From Cycas panzhihuaensis (Eukaryota; Cycadophyta): a stretch of DNA of 64,000 bases. The number at the start of each line of letters is the position of its first letter. The stretch's first letter is position 1. The position numbers were made by a program, and so were the translations under genes. The stretch lies in assembly GCA_023213395.1 (NCBI GenBank), contig CM041465.1, forward strand, positions 189,417,741 through 189,481,740, in the 5' to 3' direction. A model generated the notes under the pieces. The model saw nothing but the letters and a program-made list of their open reading frames with translations, was not told the origin of the DNA and searched no databases. This document shows positions 12,002 through 24,198 of this stretch, piece after piece.

Positions 12002-13719
12002 TGTTTCCCGGCTATCGGGAATGGATACAGATAGGTTGACTCAGGTAAGCTTAGGTATACTTCTTCCTTTTCGCTTGTGTTATTTCTTTAGAAAGGTTGA
12101 TAGAAGTATTGTCTCGTTGCATGACTGCTTGTTTCATTTGCATGATTACTTTGCATTTGTTGCCTGTTCATGATGCCTATCATATTGTGAGCCTATGACA
12201 ACCCAGCGGGACCTACCTTTCCACAAGGTAGGTATCCCCATGGCAATATACGACCCTTTGCACCATCTCCACACCATCTTGAGCTTCTTTTAGTTTGTAT
12301 GACTCGTTCATGCCTTGACTTTGAGCTCCTAACACCTCATCCCGGGGACCTTTGCTCGTTGATGCTTGCTTGCCTTTGTCCACACACATTCTGGACTGTC
12401 TCAGCCACCTAGACAGGAGGGCTAGCCCCTCCCAGGCCTGCCACATCACCTCCCAAAGCTCCCAGAACCTAGAATTCTGCCATTCTGGCTTTCTAATCCC
12501 ACACCGCTATAAACTTAGTGGTACCGTGAAGTTTACCGCGGTGCAACTATTGTCAGTTATTTTTTAAAAAACTACCGTGGCAATTCTCGCGTCTCCCACA
12601 GAATCGCCACATGGCCTCGCATCCACCTTAGCCCTATTCACACTCTATTTGCTCACTTAGGATTGGGATGGGTATAAGTATCAAAACCCTCATCATTTTG
12701 AGGTCTTCTTAGATCATTTTTGGCTCTTCTATGCTACTATTTCTGCTGCAACTTCTGCTCTTCTTCTCTTTCTACTATAGGTGTACTTCTAGGCCTATGT
12801 TTCCTGTAACTCTAGGCTAGGATCTGCCTGCAACTACTTGCTTCCATGGTGGGAAGCCTCTATCTAGGTTTTATCAAGCAATTTTGGTGTTGTTCTTCTC
12901 CAACTCGCCCAACAAGTGTCTCCTCTAACTATCCATTGGAATTTCTCCTGCAAACTCTTGCAGGCATCCTCTCCTCCACTGGTAGCAGGGTCAGACCTAT
13001 CTTATATCAGCCCAATAGGTCTTCCTAACCTCTTTTCTCCAGATGTACGGTAAGTTATCTCCATATTGGACCTATTTCTTGCATTGTTTGCCTGTTTCCT
13101 TCAGGTTTGACCATGGTAAAGCTTGTTTCCATTATGTTTGGCTTGTTGCTCTTGGGTTTTACTTTCCCTCTACTAGTTTTCTTTAAGGGAGCAGCAAGAG
13201 AAGAGTCACAAGGTTGGGTGGAGAGAGTAAGATGGGGTAGCCCCCCTTTCAGTCCTTCTCTCCAAGGGCATCCCCTTCCGACCTTTTCTTCTCTTGCTCC
13301 ATGCTCCTCTTGGGATAATTAGGAGTGAGTGAGCCCTAGGCCTGCGTTGGATTATCAGTGTATGAAGACCATTGTTGCACTAATTTCGGGCCTACACGCC
13401 TCTTGTTTGGACCCCCGTAGTGTCCCTCGTGTTGTTGGGTATCCATTAATATCATTGGCAAGGGTTTTCTCTCCAGGTTGCTGCCCACAGTAACTCTGTG
13501 TCTTGCATATTTCCCCTAACGCTTTGTTACTCCTTTCCTTGTGCCTCTTGGCTGTCCTTAGTTGCCTTTACCATTATCTTACTGTGCTAAAGAGTTGTAT
13601 GGAGAACCCAGTGGAGGGTTAGCCATCCTGAGGCTTCCCTTCACTCCATTTTGCTTGACATACATGCTTGCTTGAGAGAGGATTTTAGGGCTTATTGCAG
13701 CAGTTATTTTTTTCTAACA
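12002..13719 (+). repeat. 5' LTR of element C
   Basis: It starts TGTTTCCCGGC and ends TTTCTAACA. Its length of 1718 bp equals the partner LTR at 26263-27980. A TATA-like TATAAGTA lies at 12673-12680, and the partner has TATAATTA at the same place. At 12511-12534 an inverted repeat AAACTT...AAGTTT surrounds GGTACC and is followed by the palindrome ACCGCGGT. No recognisable tRNA primer site follows the LTR. Confidence 0.88.
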
Positions 13720-14909
13720 CTCTAACATAAATATCACATATATACTTGCATATACATAGCTTATCTTTTGCAGCCCCTTCTTGGAAGGGATAAGCCAATG
13801 CATATGCAGGTTGGTATGGTGCTCTTGCAAAGGTATAAAACATCTAAATCTGGGTAAGATCTACTGTTTTGTTCTTTGTTTTTGCTTTCTTCTATTATGC
13901 TTTCTTTTCATAAAGGGCAAGGTAAGGAAGCCCCTGTCATTCACGTCAAGACTTGGTTACGCATTTGTGGATTGACGGAAGGACATATGTTGTGCGTGGG
14001 TGAGGTCTCCTACTGGCCGCTACACCTTCTAGGTACGTACATCTTATTACTTTTGTTTAGAATCTATGTGCTAGTTAAGTAGGTCATATAAAAGTAAAAA
14101 GAGGAAACATTATCTTTTATTTGCGCTTGTATACTTTCATGTTATATACTCGACCTTCATAGGAAAAGGACCTATGGGAAACTTACTCTTCCCTTTCCTT
14201 CTCCTACGAAGCCTAGATTACCCTTTCGGTTCATTCTATTTGATATTATTTGCTTTCATATGTGACACCTATCCCCTTTTCCTTTTTTTGTTTATCTCTT
14301 GAATCGTTAAAGGAAATTTTGGTTTAGTTGTGTCCTTCCCTTTCTCTCTCTCCTCCTCTTGGCCTTATTTACTCGGTCAAATAACCAAGAGGAACCTGGT
14401 TGCATCATAGGCTATAACCTACCTTATCCCCATCTATTCCCCTCCATCATAGAGAAACCTTTGAGGACTCCTCTCTTCCCCTCCCGACCATCCAAGGGTA
14501 GGAGGATCTTCCTCTTGAGTTTATCCAGGCTACTCTTTCTATTTTCCCTCTTTCTCTCCTAGATTGAGGGCTATTTCAAGGTAATTGGGTATCATTTGTA
14601 GGTCCCGAACTTGTGCTCTTGTGCACAGGGTGCCCTGCATGATACTTTCTTTGCTTGTAGGTTTTTACCCGTACCTTTGATATCACCATCGACCATTATC
14701 ATTCCTACCAAGCTTAGCGATTATCCCATAGACACGCATCCACTGGGGACCATACTAGGGACTTGCCAGTAAGGGGGCTAGTTCTCCTCCCTTCCTGTTG
14801 GTACTATTACCTTTTAGTGGTCTCCTCCAACTCATCTCTTTTGTTAAGTAGCCCCCAATACATGTACTTTGCATCTTTTTTCTTCTTCTAAAATGTTAGC
14901 AAGTTTTGT
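13720..14909 (+). other. Leader of element C
   Basis: About 1.2 kb between the LTR and gag. No TGG-type primer site is visible after 13719, so the primer tRNA is unknown. The block CCATACTAGGGACTTGCCAG near 14747 is conserved in the leader of element G at about 57230-57265, reversed, which supports common descent. Short open frames here have no recognisable content. Confidence 0.6.
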
Positions 14910-17250
14910 ATGCGACACTTCTCACGTCGCCTATGTGGTTTGCCTCCATTGTTAGAAGATCCCAGGTATCATCTTCTTTCATTTTCAGATTCTGATTTAA
15001 CAATGGAAAGATACCCTTCCGATTGGGCTTATCATGCATTTACATCGGGAACTCATGAGTTCCCTGCATTTATTCTGGGATCCACCCAAGAGGGTGACGA
15101 TCCTATTACTATCCAGGTGATCAACATCACCCACTTGACACCCATCCTTCTACTCATATGGTAGGAGGTCCATCTCCTCTTGAGATTTACCATCTAGTTG
15201 GTGATTTTTATGCGGAGCATCCTGAGGGGTCTACGTCATTTGAGGTCTCATCTACCTCTTATGATCATGTAGATTCCCCTCCTGCTGATGTGGTTGAAGC
15301 TCTTAGCGAGTGCTTTCGAATTACTTGTCTTCAATCGCGTCCTAGATGGTTTGAAGATGTTTTGTGTAGTGGAGCATCTTTCTCGTTTGTTCTTATCCCA
15401 CATTCTTCATCCACATCTATACCTCCCATAATGAGTAACCCTTTCATGCCTACACATTCATCCCGCTCCATCCCTACACCTACTTTAGGGACGTATGTTG
15501 CACCTTCCATTCCTCATCGTGGTCCTAGCTCTTCGGGACCCTCTCGTGGTGTGTCTTTCTCCCAGCTAGGGATTAGCATATCTTTTCCCAATCAAGCTAA
15601 TATGCCACCACCCAACGTGGTACATGCGTTTCCTAGTAGGCCTAGAGGTCCTACTAACGCTACTACCACTAGTCATGTGGGACCCACTCCCACGTATACT
15701 CAAAATCAACCTAATGGTCCTTCCCTTTACATACCCCTAGGTTATACTTCCTAACCTTAGGGGCAGGATAAGGGGAATCATATTCCAGCTTACGGGGTGG
15801 ACCTGCTACATCCATATGGGGTTGCACCACTCGCGGGTGGTCCATATGGAAAAAACCCGATTCCACACCCTTCTTTTCCATCATCCTGCGCAGCTTCTTA
15901 TGCTGTGCCTTTGCAAGGGAACCCACCTTCCTTTCAAGGTGCTTATCCTTAAGTCCCTTTCCAACAAGGGGCACTTCCTCAAGGAGGGATGGGTCTACCA
16001 CCCCCATCCATTCCTTGTCTGTTACCTCCCACATCATTTGCCGATCCTACGGTCCAGGCAAAGGCACGTCCCTTCATGGATTATAAATCGACACCATTAT
16101 CTATTGAGGCATTAATAACCAATTTGTCACCTCATCCTCTCGAAGTCCCTAAGTTTGATGGAACTTCATCACAAGACCTAGCAGAGCACGTCCGTAGTTT
16201 CTCTATGGCATGTATTGATTACTGGGCCTATGATCACGTTCTAATGAAATTATTCCCATGATCCTTATAAGGCGATGCCCTTAAGTGGTTTTATCTCTTG
16301 CCAGCCTATTCCATTTTCACGTTCTAGTAACTTGTGGACAAGTTCATCAATTATTTTGATATGGCTTGTCTATTCGAAAGTGCAATGAAATCCCTTCTTT
16401 TGCTTAAACAAGGTCACGATGAAATGAATCGTGACTTTGTGTGATGATTTCATGACCTTCTCCATTCCACTAAGTGTACTTTGACTGAGGAATTAAAGAG
16501 GGATCTCTTCGTTAATACACTTTGCCCTGAAGTCTATGTAGAAGTCCTTAAGATGGGGCCGACTACATGCAGCTCTGTCAATGCAAAGTGTTTAGTGCTC
16601 GAGGCTATTGAGATCTAGGCTGGACTCAAGAAGCCTCTCAAGTCCTCACAGCGATGTGAGGTACCACCTCCAACTAAAGAGACCAGACCATAATAATCCA
16701 CTAGGTCCTCTTCTCATCCAATTGAGAAGACCCTAGATCCACTCACTTTCACTATACGTTCATTCGAACGTATGATGAAGGAACTTAAACTATAATCTCC
16801 TTCATCACCCACTTCTAACAAACAGATCTAGCAAGCTACTTAAGCTTCCCTCCCTAGGAATGGTAATGCCCAGTCCTCTCAAGCGAGGAAACCAGATTCC
16901 TCACTTGAGAAGAAGTGGTGTTTCGTTCATGGGGAGTGTTTCCATGACGACTCATGTTGTAGGGATCAGCATCCTAGGGATGCCCCTCAACATGACTCAT
17001 CCCCTAAACGGCCCTCAAGGCCCAACCTAGGCCAACCGGTCCACAAGGATCTATTCCCCAAACATGGGGAACGTGATCATAATACTCAGTGCAAAAATAA
17101 CCAGAACCGGGGAAGATCCCCAAATGCCCGTCCTTCCTGCGATAAGGGGAAGGGCGCCTGAGATTCATCCTCTTCCTCTCATTCCCCTAACCGATGCACT
17201 CCATCACCTTCGCGGTCCCAGAATAAGGGAAAGAAGGTAATCCAAATTCT
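14910..17250 (+). pseudogene. gag of element C
   Basis: Capsid and nucleocapsid precursor. The start is uncertain: 14910 opens a frame holding MERYPSDWAYHAF, which aligns with the start of the element G gag. A frameshift near 15.11-15.15 kb moves to the frame used for all of pol. A Pro/Ser-rich region follows. The gag core at about 16150-16640 includes DLAEHVRSF, LKWFYLL and QGHDEMNRDF. A non-canonical knuckle, KKWCFVHGECFHDDSC near 16910, resembles the CX2-3H type of Tat/Athila gags. Many stops fall at probable Gln codons (EI-stop-AG is TAG) and two adjacent TGA codons replace an expected Arg pair in DFV-stop-stop-FHDL. Not functional. Confidence 0.75.
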
Positions 17251-18780
17251 TAAGGCCACCACCTTATATGCCCTTACTCAATCTCAAGCTGCTAAAGAGG
17301 CAACTGGTGCCTCTTCTTTTGCTCTATACTCTGATCCTCTTCCGGGAACCTCTCTTCTAGAAGTACCGTTACTTCCCAAGACCATTCCTATACATCCTAG
17401 TTATTACGATTTTTGAAGGGCGCTTACCCAACCTATTGCGAAGGGTAAGCCCTTCTCTATCATTGACGAACTCTATACTGTCACTGCGGGAATGTCCTTG
17501 ATGGATGTTTTGAGGAGCTGTCCCAAACAATGGACTCTCCTTTTAGAAGCTTTGGGATCAAATGATGTACCCATTCATGCTTTGGGTATTACCAAGAGCC
17601 ATGAGCCTGTCATTTCCTTTGACCCTAAAGACCTTCCCCCTGCTTGTGAAAGGGAATGCCAATGGAACTTCCCTTTTACCATCACTATTGACACACATAA
17701 CTGCATCTTGCCAAGGACTATTGTCAACAATGGTTCTTCCGTGAATGCCATGCCCTTGCGCGTTATGCAAGAGCTTGACATTTCTGCCTTGGAACCTATT
17801 CCATGGCGATGCCAAGGTTATGACGGTAGCGAAAAGACTCCATTGGGATCCGTTTCGATCCTGCTCACTCTCGAGGGCAAGATTGTCCTCACTGACATTG
17901 TAGTCCTTAACGTTGACATTGACTACAATCTTCTCTTAGGTTGACCATGGCTCGATCAGATGGAAGTCATGTGTTCGACCTGTTGGGGGCAACTTAAGTT
18001 TGTCCATGATGGACGGATGAGGGTTGTTTCCTAGGAACGACCGCCCATTAAACAAACTCGTCCTACCAACCAAGCGAGCCATGGCCATACGAAGGGAGAC
18101 CAAGGCTTTTCTACTCATGCCTCGGCTTGCTCTATTGGCATAATCGATTCATCTCACCTTGAAGAGGATCCCACATCTTCTCTTAGGAGTTATGGGTACC
18201 TTGCCTTGTTCAGCGATGATGAGTCCCATGGCTAGGACGATGACTTTCCTCATCCTCTTTCTTTCCTCCATACTAGTAGGATGCACCTTTCTTGTTCTAG
18301 GTCCTAACCTAGAACCCCTTTCGTTGGTGAGACTAGCCATCCCTTTATGTCTTATGTCATTACACGCATTAACCCATAGGTCACTAGTTCTTCCTCCCCA
18401 TCACCCCCCGTAGGTGATGGTTATGAGGAACTTCCTTTCGCTCCTTCCGAGGAACCCCTTCCTGACTCTCCCTTAGAGTCTTCTAAGGAGGTTGGATAGA
18501 CTGATGACCACCATAGTCCTGTTGCTCCCACTTCCTCTAACACTTCATCTATTCGAAGTAAGGTCATCCATGGGGTGGATTACTTCGAAGACAATAAAGC
18601 CTTGCTTGAGCACTTAGCGGGCTTCGCGCCTAACTTTCCTTCTAGTCACCATAGGCTTAACCACTAGAAGGTCTTATTGATTGGGTCCACACTCGCTAAC
18701 CCAGTTCCATCCCCTATTCTATCTCTTCCTATTAACCTTGCCCCTCTCCATTTCGAGGAAGGGAATGCCATGTGCATGGA
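17251..18780 (+). pseudogene. Protease region and linker, element C
   Basis: The retropepsin-like domain lies at about 17640-17950. Its active-site block reads RTIVNNGSSVNAMPLRV, so the expected catalytic Asp of D-x-G is Asn here, consistent with a G-to-A change. Element G keeps the Asp in VEDNDS but has lost the Gly. Downstream NVDIDYNLLLG-stop-PWL is the second conserved protease block. A Ser/Pro/Glu-rich linker leads to RT. Stops include TAG at SHG-stop-DDD and NH-stop-KVL. The frame is the same as gag and RT. Confidence 0.7.
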
Positions 18781-20480
18781 GGCGACCTAGGACATAGTCT
18801 TATCCCCTGACAAGGTCATTAAGGTGGGGGCAGAATGCTCTCCTGATGAAATAAGGGAATATTCCCTTGTGTTCTAGGAGTTTTGGGATGTCTTTACGCG
18901 GGATTATTCTAATATGAAGGGAATTGACCCCTCCATTATCACCCACAATCTCACTACCATTCCTGGTGCCTGACCCATGTGCCAGAAGTAGCGTCCTCTC
19001 TACCGTAAACTCTTGGCCACTTTCAAGATGGAGGTCGAGAAGCTTTTGGATGCTGGACTTATTACTTCTATCGACTACCATAAATGGGTATCCAACATTG
19101 TCCTCATTGCTAAAAAGAATGGGACTATTTGGATATGCGTTGATTTCTGTGATATCAACAACGCATGTTCTAAGGACAACTTTCTACTCCCTTTCATCGA
19201 TCAAATCATTAATCGAACTGTCAGGTTCGAAGTTATGTCCTTGATGGATGGCTTCTCTGGCTACAATCAAATTCAAATATCTCCTAAAGACTGCCACAAG
19301 ATAGACTTCACTACCTTGTAGAGAACCTTTGCCTATAAGGCAATGCTCTTCAGTCTTAAGAATGCAGGCGCTACTTACTAAAGAGCGACACACTTTATCT
19401 TCCATGACCTCATTGATGACACATTGGAGGTCTTTATGGATGACATGATGGGTCTCTCACGTGTTAGGGCCTATCATCCTTCTGACTTGTGGGCTATCTT
19501 CACGCAATGCCACAAGTACTGTGTAAACCTAAACCCGCTCAAGTGTGTGTTTGCCGTCACTTCTAGCAAACTCCTTGGATTTCTTGTATCAAAATAAGGA
19601 ATTCAGATTGACCTTGACAAAGTCAAGGCAATCCTTGATATGTCGCCTCCTAGAACCCAATGATATATCAAGTCGTTTCTAGGTACACTTGGTTTCCTTA
19701 GGTGCTTCTTGGCAGACTTCGCCGTGAGCGCCAAACCTCTGACAAACCTATTAAAGAAGGGAGCCCCATTTGATTGGTTTAATAAGGTGCAACAAGCCTT
19801 TAAAGGACTTAAGGGAGCTCTTGCTTCCACTCCTATGTTGGCGCTCCCTTGTTTTGATAGGCCCTTCATTCTTTATACCTTGTCAACTGATGAGTCCTCA
19901 GGCGCTATGTTGGCTCAGGAGGATGACTCAGGAGTCGAGAGAGCCATCTACTTTATCAGCCACACCCTCGTGGCTGTTGAACTCAACTACTCTCCGGCTA
20001 AGAAGGAATGTCTCTCCTTGGTCTATGCGACTAAGATGTTTAGACATTACTTGTTCGGTAATACCACTAGGGTGATCGTCTAGTCTGATCCTTTACGATA
20101 TTTACTTACTCGTTTAGACTTGAGAGGTAGGGCTGGTCGTTGGGCCATCCTGCTTCAAGAGTTCGATCTTCACATCATTAATAGGAAATCGAAGAAAGGG
20201 ATGGTAGTGGCTGAGTAGCTCACAGACACCTCTATCCCTAACTCATTCGATACCCCTGTTGACGATTCTCTTCCTAATGAGTCTATCTTGAATATTCAGG
20301 ACATCCCTCCCTATTCACTCATTGACAACGAGTGGTATGGCGACATTGTGTGGTATCTCACATAGTAGCAATACTGCCCTAAAGCTAGTAGTAAGCTTAG
20401 ATCTCACATCCAGACTTATGCTAGGCAATACTTCCTCATGGATGAAGTATTGTACAAGAGGTCTTTCAATGGGATCCTTC
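18781..20480 (+). pseudogene. Reverse transcriptase and RNase H, element C
   Basis: RT begins around 18980. It shows EKLLDAGLITSIDYHKWVSN, IVLIAKKNGTIWICVDF, LMDGFSGYNQI and FMDDMMGLS, where the two Asp are the catalytic pair. RNase H follows from about 19709 with YTLSTDESSGAMLAQ, AKKECLSLVYA, SDPLRYLL and a degraded VVAE-stop-LTD. In many Tat elements a second RNase H comes next, before integrase; here the frame passes straight to integrase and an RNase H of that type lies at 25421 instead. Stops compared with element F are informative: TY-stop-RA, SK-stop-GIQ, IV-stop-SDP and LT-stop-stop-QY all have Gln in F, and TQ-stop-YIK has Arg. Confidence 0.87.
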
Positions 20481-21577
20481 TCCACTACGTCACCACCGAC
20501 GAAGCAGATCAAATACTTTGCGAATGCCACCATGGCATTTGTGGGGGATACTTTGGGGGCTAATCCATGGCCTAGAGGATCCTCTGTATGGGCTACTATT
20601 GGCCATCCCTCTTTAAGGACGTCCACGCTTTTGCCCTAAGATGTCGGCGATGTCAGGAACACGCTAACATCTCCCATGTGGCTTTCGAGGCCCTTCATCC
20701 TATCATATCTCCATGGCCTTTCGCTAAGTGGGGTCTAGAGCTCATCGGGGCTATCTCCTGACGTTCTTCATCATAGCACAAGTTTATCCTGACTACTACA
20801 GAATACTTTATTAAATGGGTGGAGGCCATCCCTCTAGTTACTACCCCTGCTAAGACGATAGCTACTTTCATTTACCAGCACATCATTTGCCGCTTCAGGA
20901 TTCCTGATATCCATATTACTGACAACGGAACCCTCTTTTGTAACAAGGAAATAGACGAGCTTTATGAGAAATTTAAAATCTCTCATAAAACTTCCTCTCC
21001 TTATTACCCCTAGGCGAATGGTCAAGTGGAGTTGTTCAATAAGACTCTCATCAATATTCTAAAGAAAACTATCACTCAGTCTCAAAGAGACTGGTACCTT
21101 CAACTCCTTTTCGCATTGTGGGCTTACTGTACCTCTGTCTGTGCCGCTACAGGAATGACCCCATTCTCCCTGGTTTACAGTACCAAGGCGATACTCCCGT
21201 TGGAAGTGGAGATCCCCTCCTTATAAGTTTCTCTTTGAGGCCTCATCGATGAGGAGTTGATATGTCAGGCTTACCTCCTGGACCTCGAAACTTTGGATAA
21301 GAGACGTTTGGCCACCTACCAAGCTAATCTAATATCCAAAGCTCGCTCACAAAGGACCTACGATAAACATCTTCATTCCCGTCCTTTATTTCTCAAGGAC
21401 CACGTCCTCAAATTGGAATATCTTCATAACCGCTTGGCCAAATTTAGACTCAAATGGGTTGGCCCCTTTGTCGTCATCGAGAGCCTCAGTAACGTTGCCT
21501 ACAGGATTATCACCTTGGAGGGTCTTGAGTTTGAGAAAGCAGTTAATAGGAAATTCCTTAAGAAATTCTACTCATGA
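20481..21577 (+). pseudogene. Integrase, element C
   Basis: The zinc-binding HHCC domain is recognisable (ECHHGICGGYFGG, then RCRRCQEH) at about 20520-20660. In the core the first acidic residue is Glu in KWGLELIGAIS where element F has Asp (QWGLDLIG). The second Asp is in HITDNGTLFC, and the Glu is in NGQVELFNKTL after the stop in YYP-stop-ANG. The protein ends NRKFLKKFYS with TGA at 21575-21577, the same place as in element F, so this stop is genuine. No chromodomain is present. Premature stops and the altered catalytic residue make it inactive. Confidence 0.87.
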
Positions 21578-22299
21578 CCTCGTCGTCACCTTATTCACAC
21601 TCTGAAATGAGCCTAAACTACCATCTTAAGTTCATTCCTATTCCTCCCAGCCACAGGTGGAATGATGACTTAAGATGGACTCTTTTATTTTCTTCTGGTT
21701 CCTCCTGCGGAACCCTTGTTTCCATTTTCCTTGGGACCTTATCCTCCTATTTGGGCATCCCCCAATTAGGATGATACTCTAGAGTATTGTCACTCCCTTC
21801 TTGCTTGGTATTTCCTTTGCATATCCCGCTATGCTCCCATATGGACATGCATATCGCCTTATTTCCTAACCCCACATATGCCTATCACCTCTACTTATGG
21901 TGATCATGTGTGGTCCTATTAGGTATATGGCCCTACATAAAAGGAAATACACGCAACCTAAACAAATATCATAACACAAAGCTCATACAATAATCAACTC
22001 AAAATACAACCATACATACCCTTGTGCATCCGTGCACCCACACACACACATAAACATATAAACAAAACATACATATCATCCATCATATATCATGCTACAC
22101 ATCATCATATACTAAATGGGGTATCAATCACCCTATCTATATACATCAAAATTCATGTGTTATATCATACAAATGGTACGGTACATTGTCTATGGGAAGC
22201 TAGTATCCTTGCAGGAGGGGTATAATCATGTGACTATATATGGTGACCCCATGGAGGCCCTGCTTTTCCCTGTAAAAAATAAAACACATATATCCTACT
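21578..22299. other. Spacer between integrase and antisense gene, element C
   Basis: About 0.7 kb with no coding signal. It holds a CA-rich stretch near 22030-22080. The matching part of element F (40399-41194) has a TA microsatellite instead. It could contain the 3' end of the antisense transcript and of the gag-pol transcript, but no signal is certain. Confidence 0.45.
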
Positions 22300-24198
22300 C
22301 TACTGCTGCCCCGCCCCTGGGGCATCATCTCCTAGTCGATGTGATCCCTCTCCTAGGGACCACATCCCTCTAAGACTCCTCCTGAGTCTCTGCGAGCTCC
22401 CTGCCTCACTCCCCTTGTCCTGTGGCCTCCTTGGGGTCATCGCCAACATATGAGTCTGTGTCCTACTCCGCGCTGGCCTCGATGCCATATCCTTGATTAA
22501 TCGATCATATCGAGCCTGGATATGATCCTACTCCATCTCTATAAGGCAGAGCCTCTCCTCCATCCCCCAGAGTCACTCCTCCATCACTGCCAGCCAGATA
22601 TGGCTCCCCATATCCCCTCTGGCTCCTCCCTGAGCCTCAAGTGCCTGCACCCGATTCTGTAGAGCATCCCTCTCAAATCAGATGGCATCCATCTTAGCTT
22701 GTTGTCGTCCCGCACATGCATCGTGCTCTTGGGACTCTGTTATCCATATATCTCTCGCCTGTATCAATGGGGCGAATGCTGTCATGTGACCACCTACCGA
22801 TCTAGGCTCATCGCATGCCTAGATGGGAGGCTATCCCTCTACGTAGTCCCGAGGGAATATCTCTCAGACTACCACCTCTACCAGCCCCTGGATGTCCACC
22901 ATGCCTATAATCCAACATGCCATGTATCAGTCCATGTCTATATGGATATCAAACCAAAACCAAACCATATATGTATCTAGCAATCAAACGACGACAGGAA
23001 ATGGTCATGTCTCACCTGGTGTGGCTACCAACTCCTCGACTTAGGCGACTGCCTCTCCCTTTGGCACCCCCCAACTGCTAGTACCTCCTCCTCCTTAGGT
23101 ACCTCCTCTGCCATAGCCTCAGCTCCTGGGTCATCCCTCCTCTCTGTGGCTAGTGCAGCTGCCACCTCTCTGGATCTCCTGACAATCTGCAACCTCTAGG
23201 TCTATGTCACTGGGCCCCTACCCTTGTCTGTAGCTCCTGATGGGCCTGCCTCTCCACCTGTAGCCCTAGACAGACCTACCTCTCCTGCAGCTTGTGATGG
23301 GCCAGCGCCATCACCTCTATCGCCACCCTCATCATCTCCTGGGGGCACTCCTGCTCCTCCCACCTCATCGTCACTATCCTACCTCATCGCTCTATACGAA
23401 TCTACTGTGAAATCTGCCATGGTGAGGAGGTCTAGTGATGTACCCTCCACCGAGTGATGGACATGCACCTGGTCCTTGGTCCCTCTCAGCCTGGTCTGCC
23501 ACCTATGTACCATCGGGGCCCACTCTGCAATAGGGTGTGGTCCCCCCGTCGGTGCCACTGCTCCAAAGTGGTCGAAGAACTAGCACTGTAGTAATGTACT
23601 GTAAGAGAGTCCTCCTATGCCCGCTACCCTGATAGCGTCCAACTATGCGATGAGATTCACCGCTATCAAGGTGGCCCAGCCCATCCGCTCCCCCGCCTCG
23701 CATCAGCATACCGCGTCCATCCATCCTCCCACTATATCTCTATGGTTCTATTTCTGGGATATCTAGAATAGAACGCATAGTGTGATCAACTTTCTCACTT
23801 GAGGAACCTCTGACATAACCATAGTCTGGAGAGGAATCCCTTACCTCTCCCATCTGTCCAAAACTATAAAGAATGTGGATGCCTCCCTGTGTACTGCCTC
23901 GTTACTGGGTAGCGTTCCTAGTGCCACCAGCTCCCCATTGCCAGTACTCCTAATATCTCTGGGCGTCACTGATACATCTTCCACCTAGGGTAGGTGGAAG
24001 ACATGCCTTCTCCTATCCCAGTGCGACATAATATCTACCAACCATCGCTAGTCTAACATATACTAGGGTGTCCTTGTGACCTTCAGTAGGCCACACCTCC
24101 GTAGGATCTCCCGGTCCTCTCTAGTTATCATCTCAATGAAACTCAGCATTTCCATCCCTATGTTCTCGCAGTTCTCTACCATGATCACAACCTGCAAA
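22300..24198 (-). pseudogene. Antisense plant mobile domain gene, element C copy
   Basis: This accessory gene lies opposite to gag-pol. The first visible exon begins on the minus strand at about 24198, after the acceptor TTTTGCAG. It reads LSFIEMITREDREILRRCGL, then SHWDRRRHVFHLP and VEDVSVTPRDIR, the core pattern of the PMD family (Pfam PF10536), which is otherwise found in MAIN/MAIL proteins and in plant transposons. Next come WAPMVHRWQTRLRG, a Ser/Pro/Gly and acidic low-complexity region, a 111-bp intron (23015-22905), and a Glu/Arg-rich C-terminus ending with TAG at 22302-22300, a stop shared with element F. Several in-frame TAGs replace Gln seen in E and F, for example LP-stop-VED. The upstream exon and start codon are not identified. 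Confidence 0.75.
22905..23015 (-). other. Intron in the antisense PMD gene, element C
   Basis: Read on the minus strand the donor is CCAG followed by GTGAGAC and the acceptor is ATTATAG. Elements E and F have introns of 112 and 108 bp at the same place with donor AG and GTGAGACC. Conservation of both sites across three diverged copies supports splicing of the antisense transcript. Confidence 0.65.

Noticed and set aside
20322-20639. 105-codon frame with LGANPWPRGSS in element C
   Set aside because: Shadow of integrase; the HHCC residues are in another frame, where the two apparent stops match Gln codons of element F.
15158-21577. Alternative genetic code with TAA and TAG read as Gln
   Set aside because: CAA and CAG are also used in the same frames, TGA replaces Arg as well, and the true ends of integrase and RNase H use TAA and TGA. 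Plant LTR elements with methylation decay explain it better.
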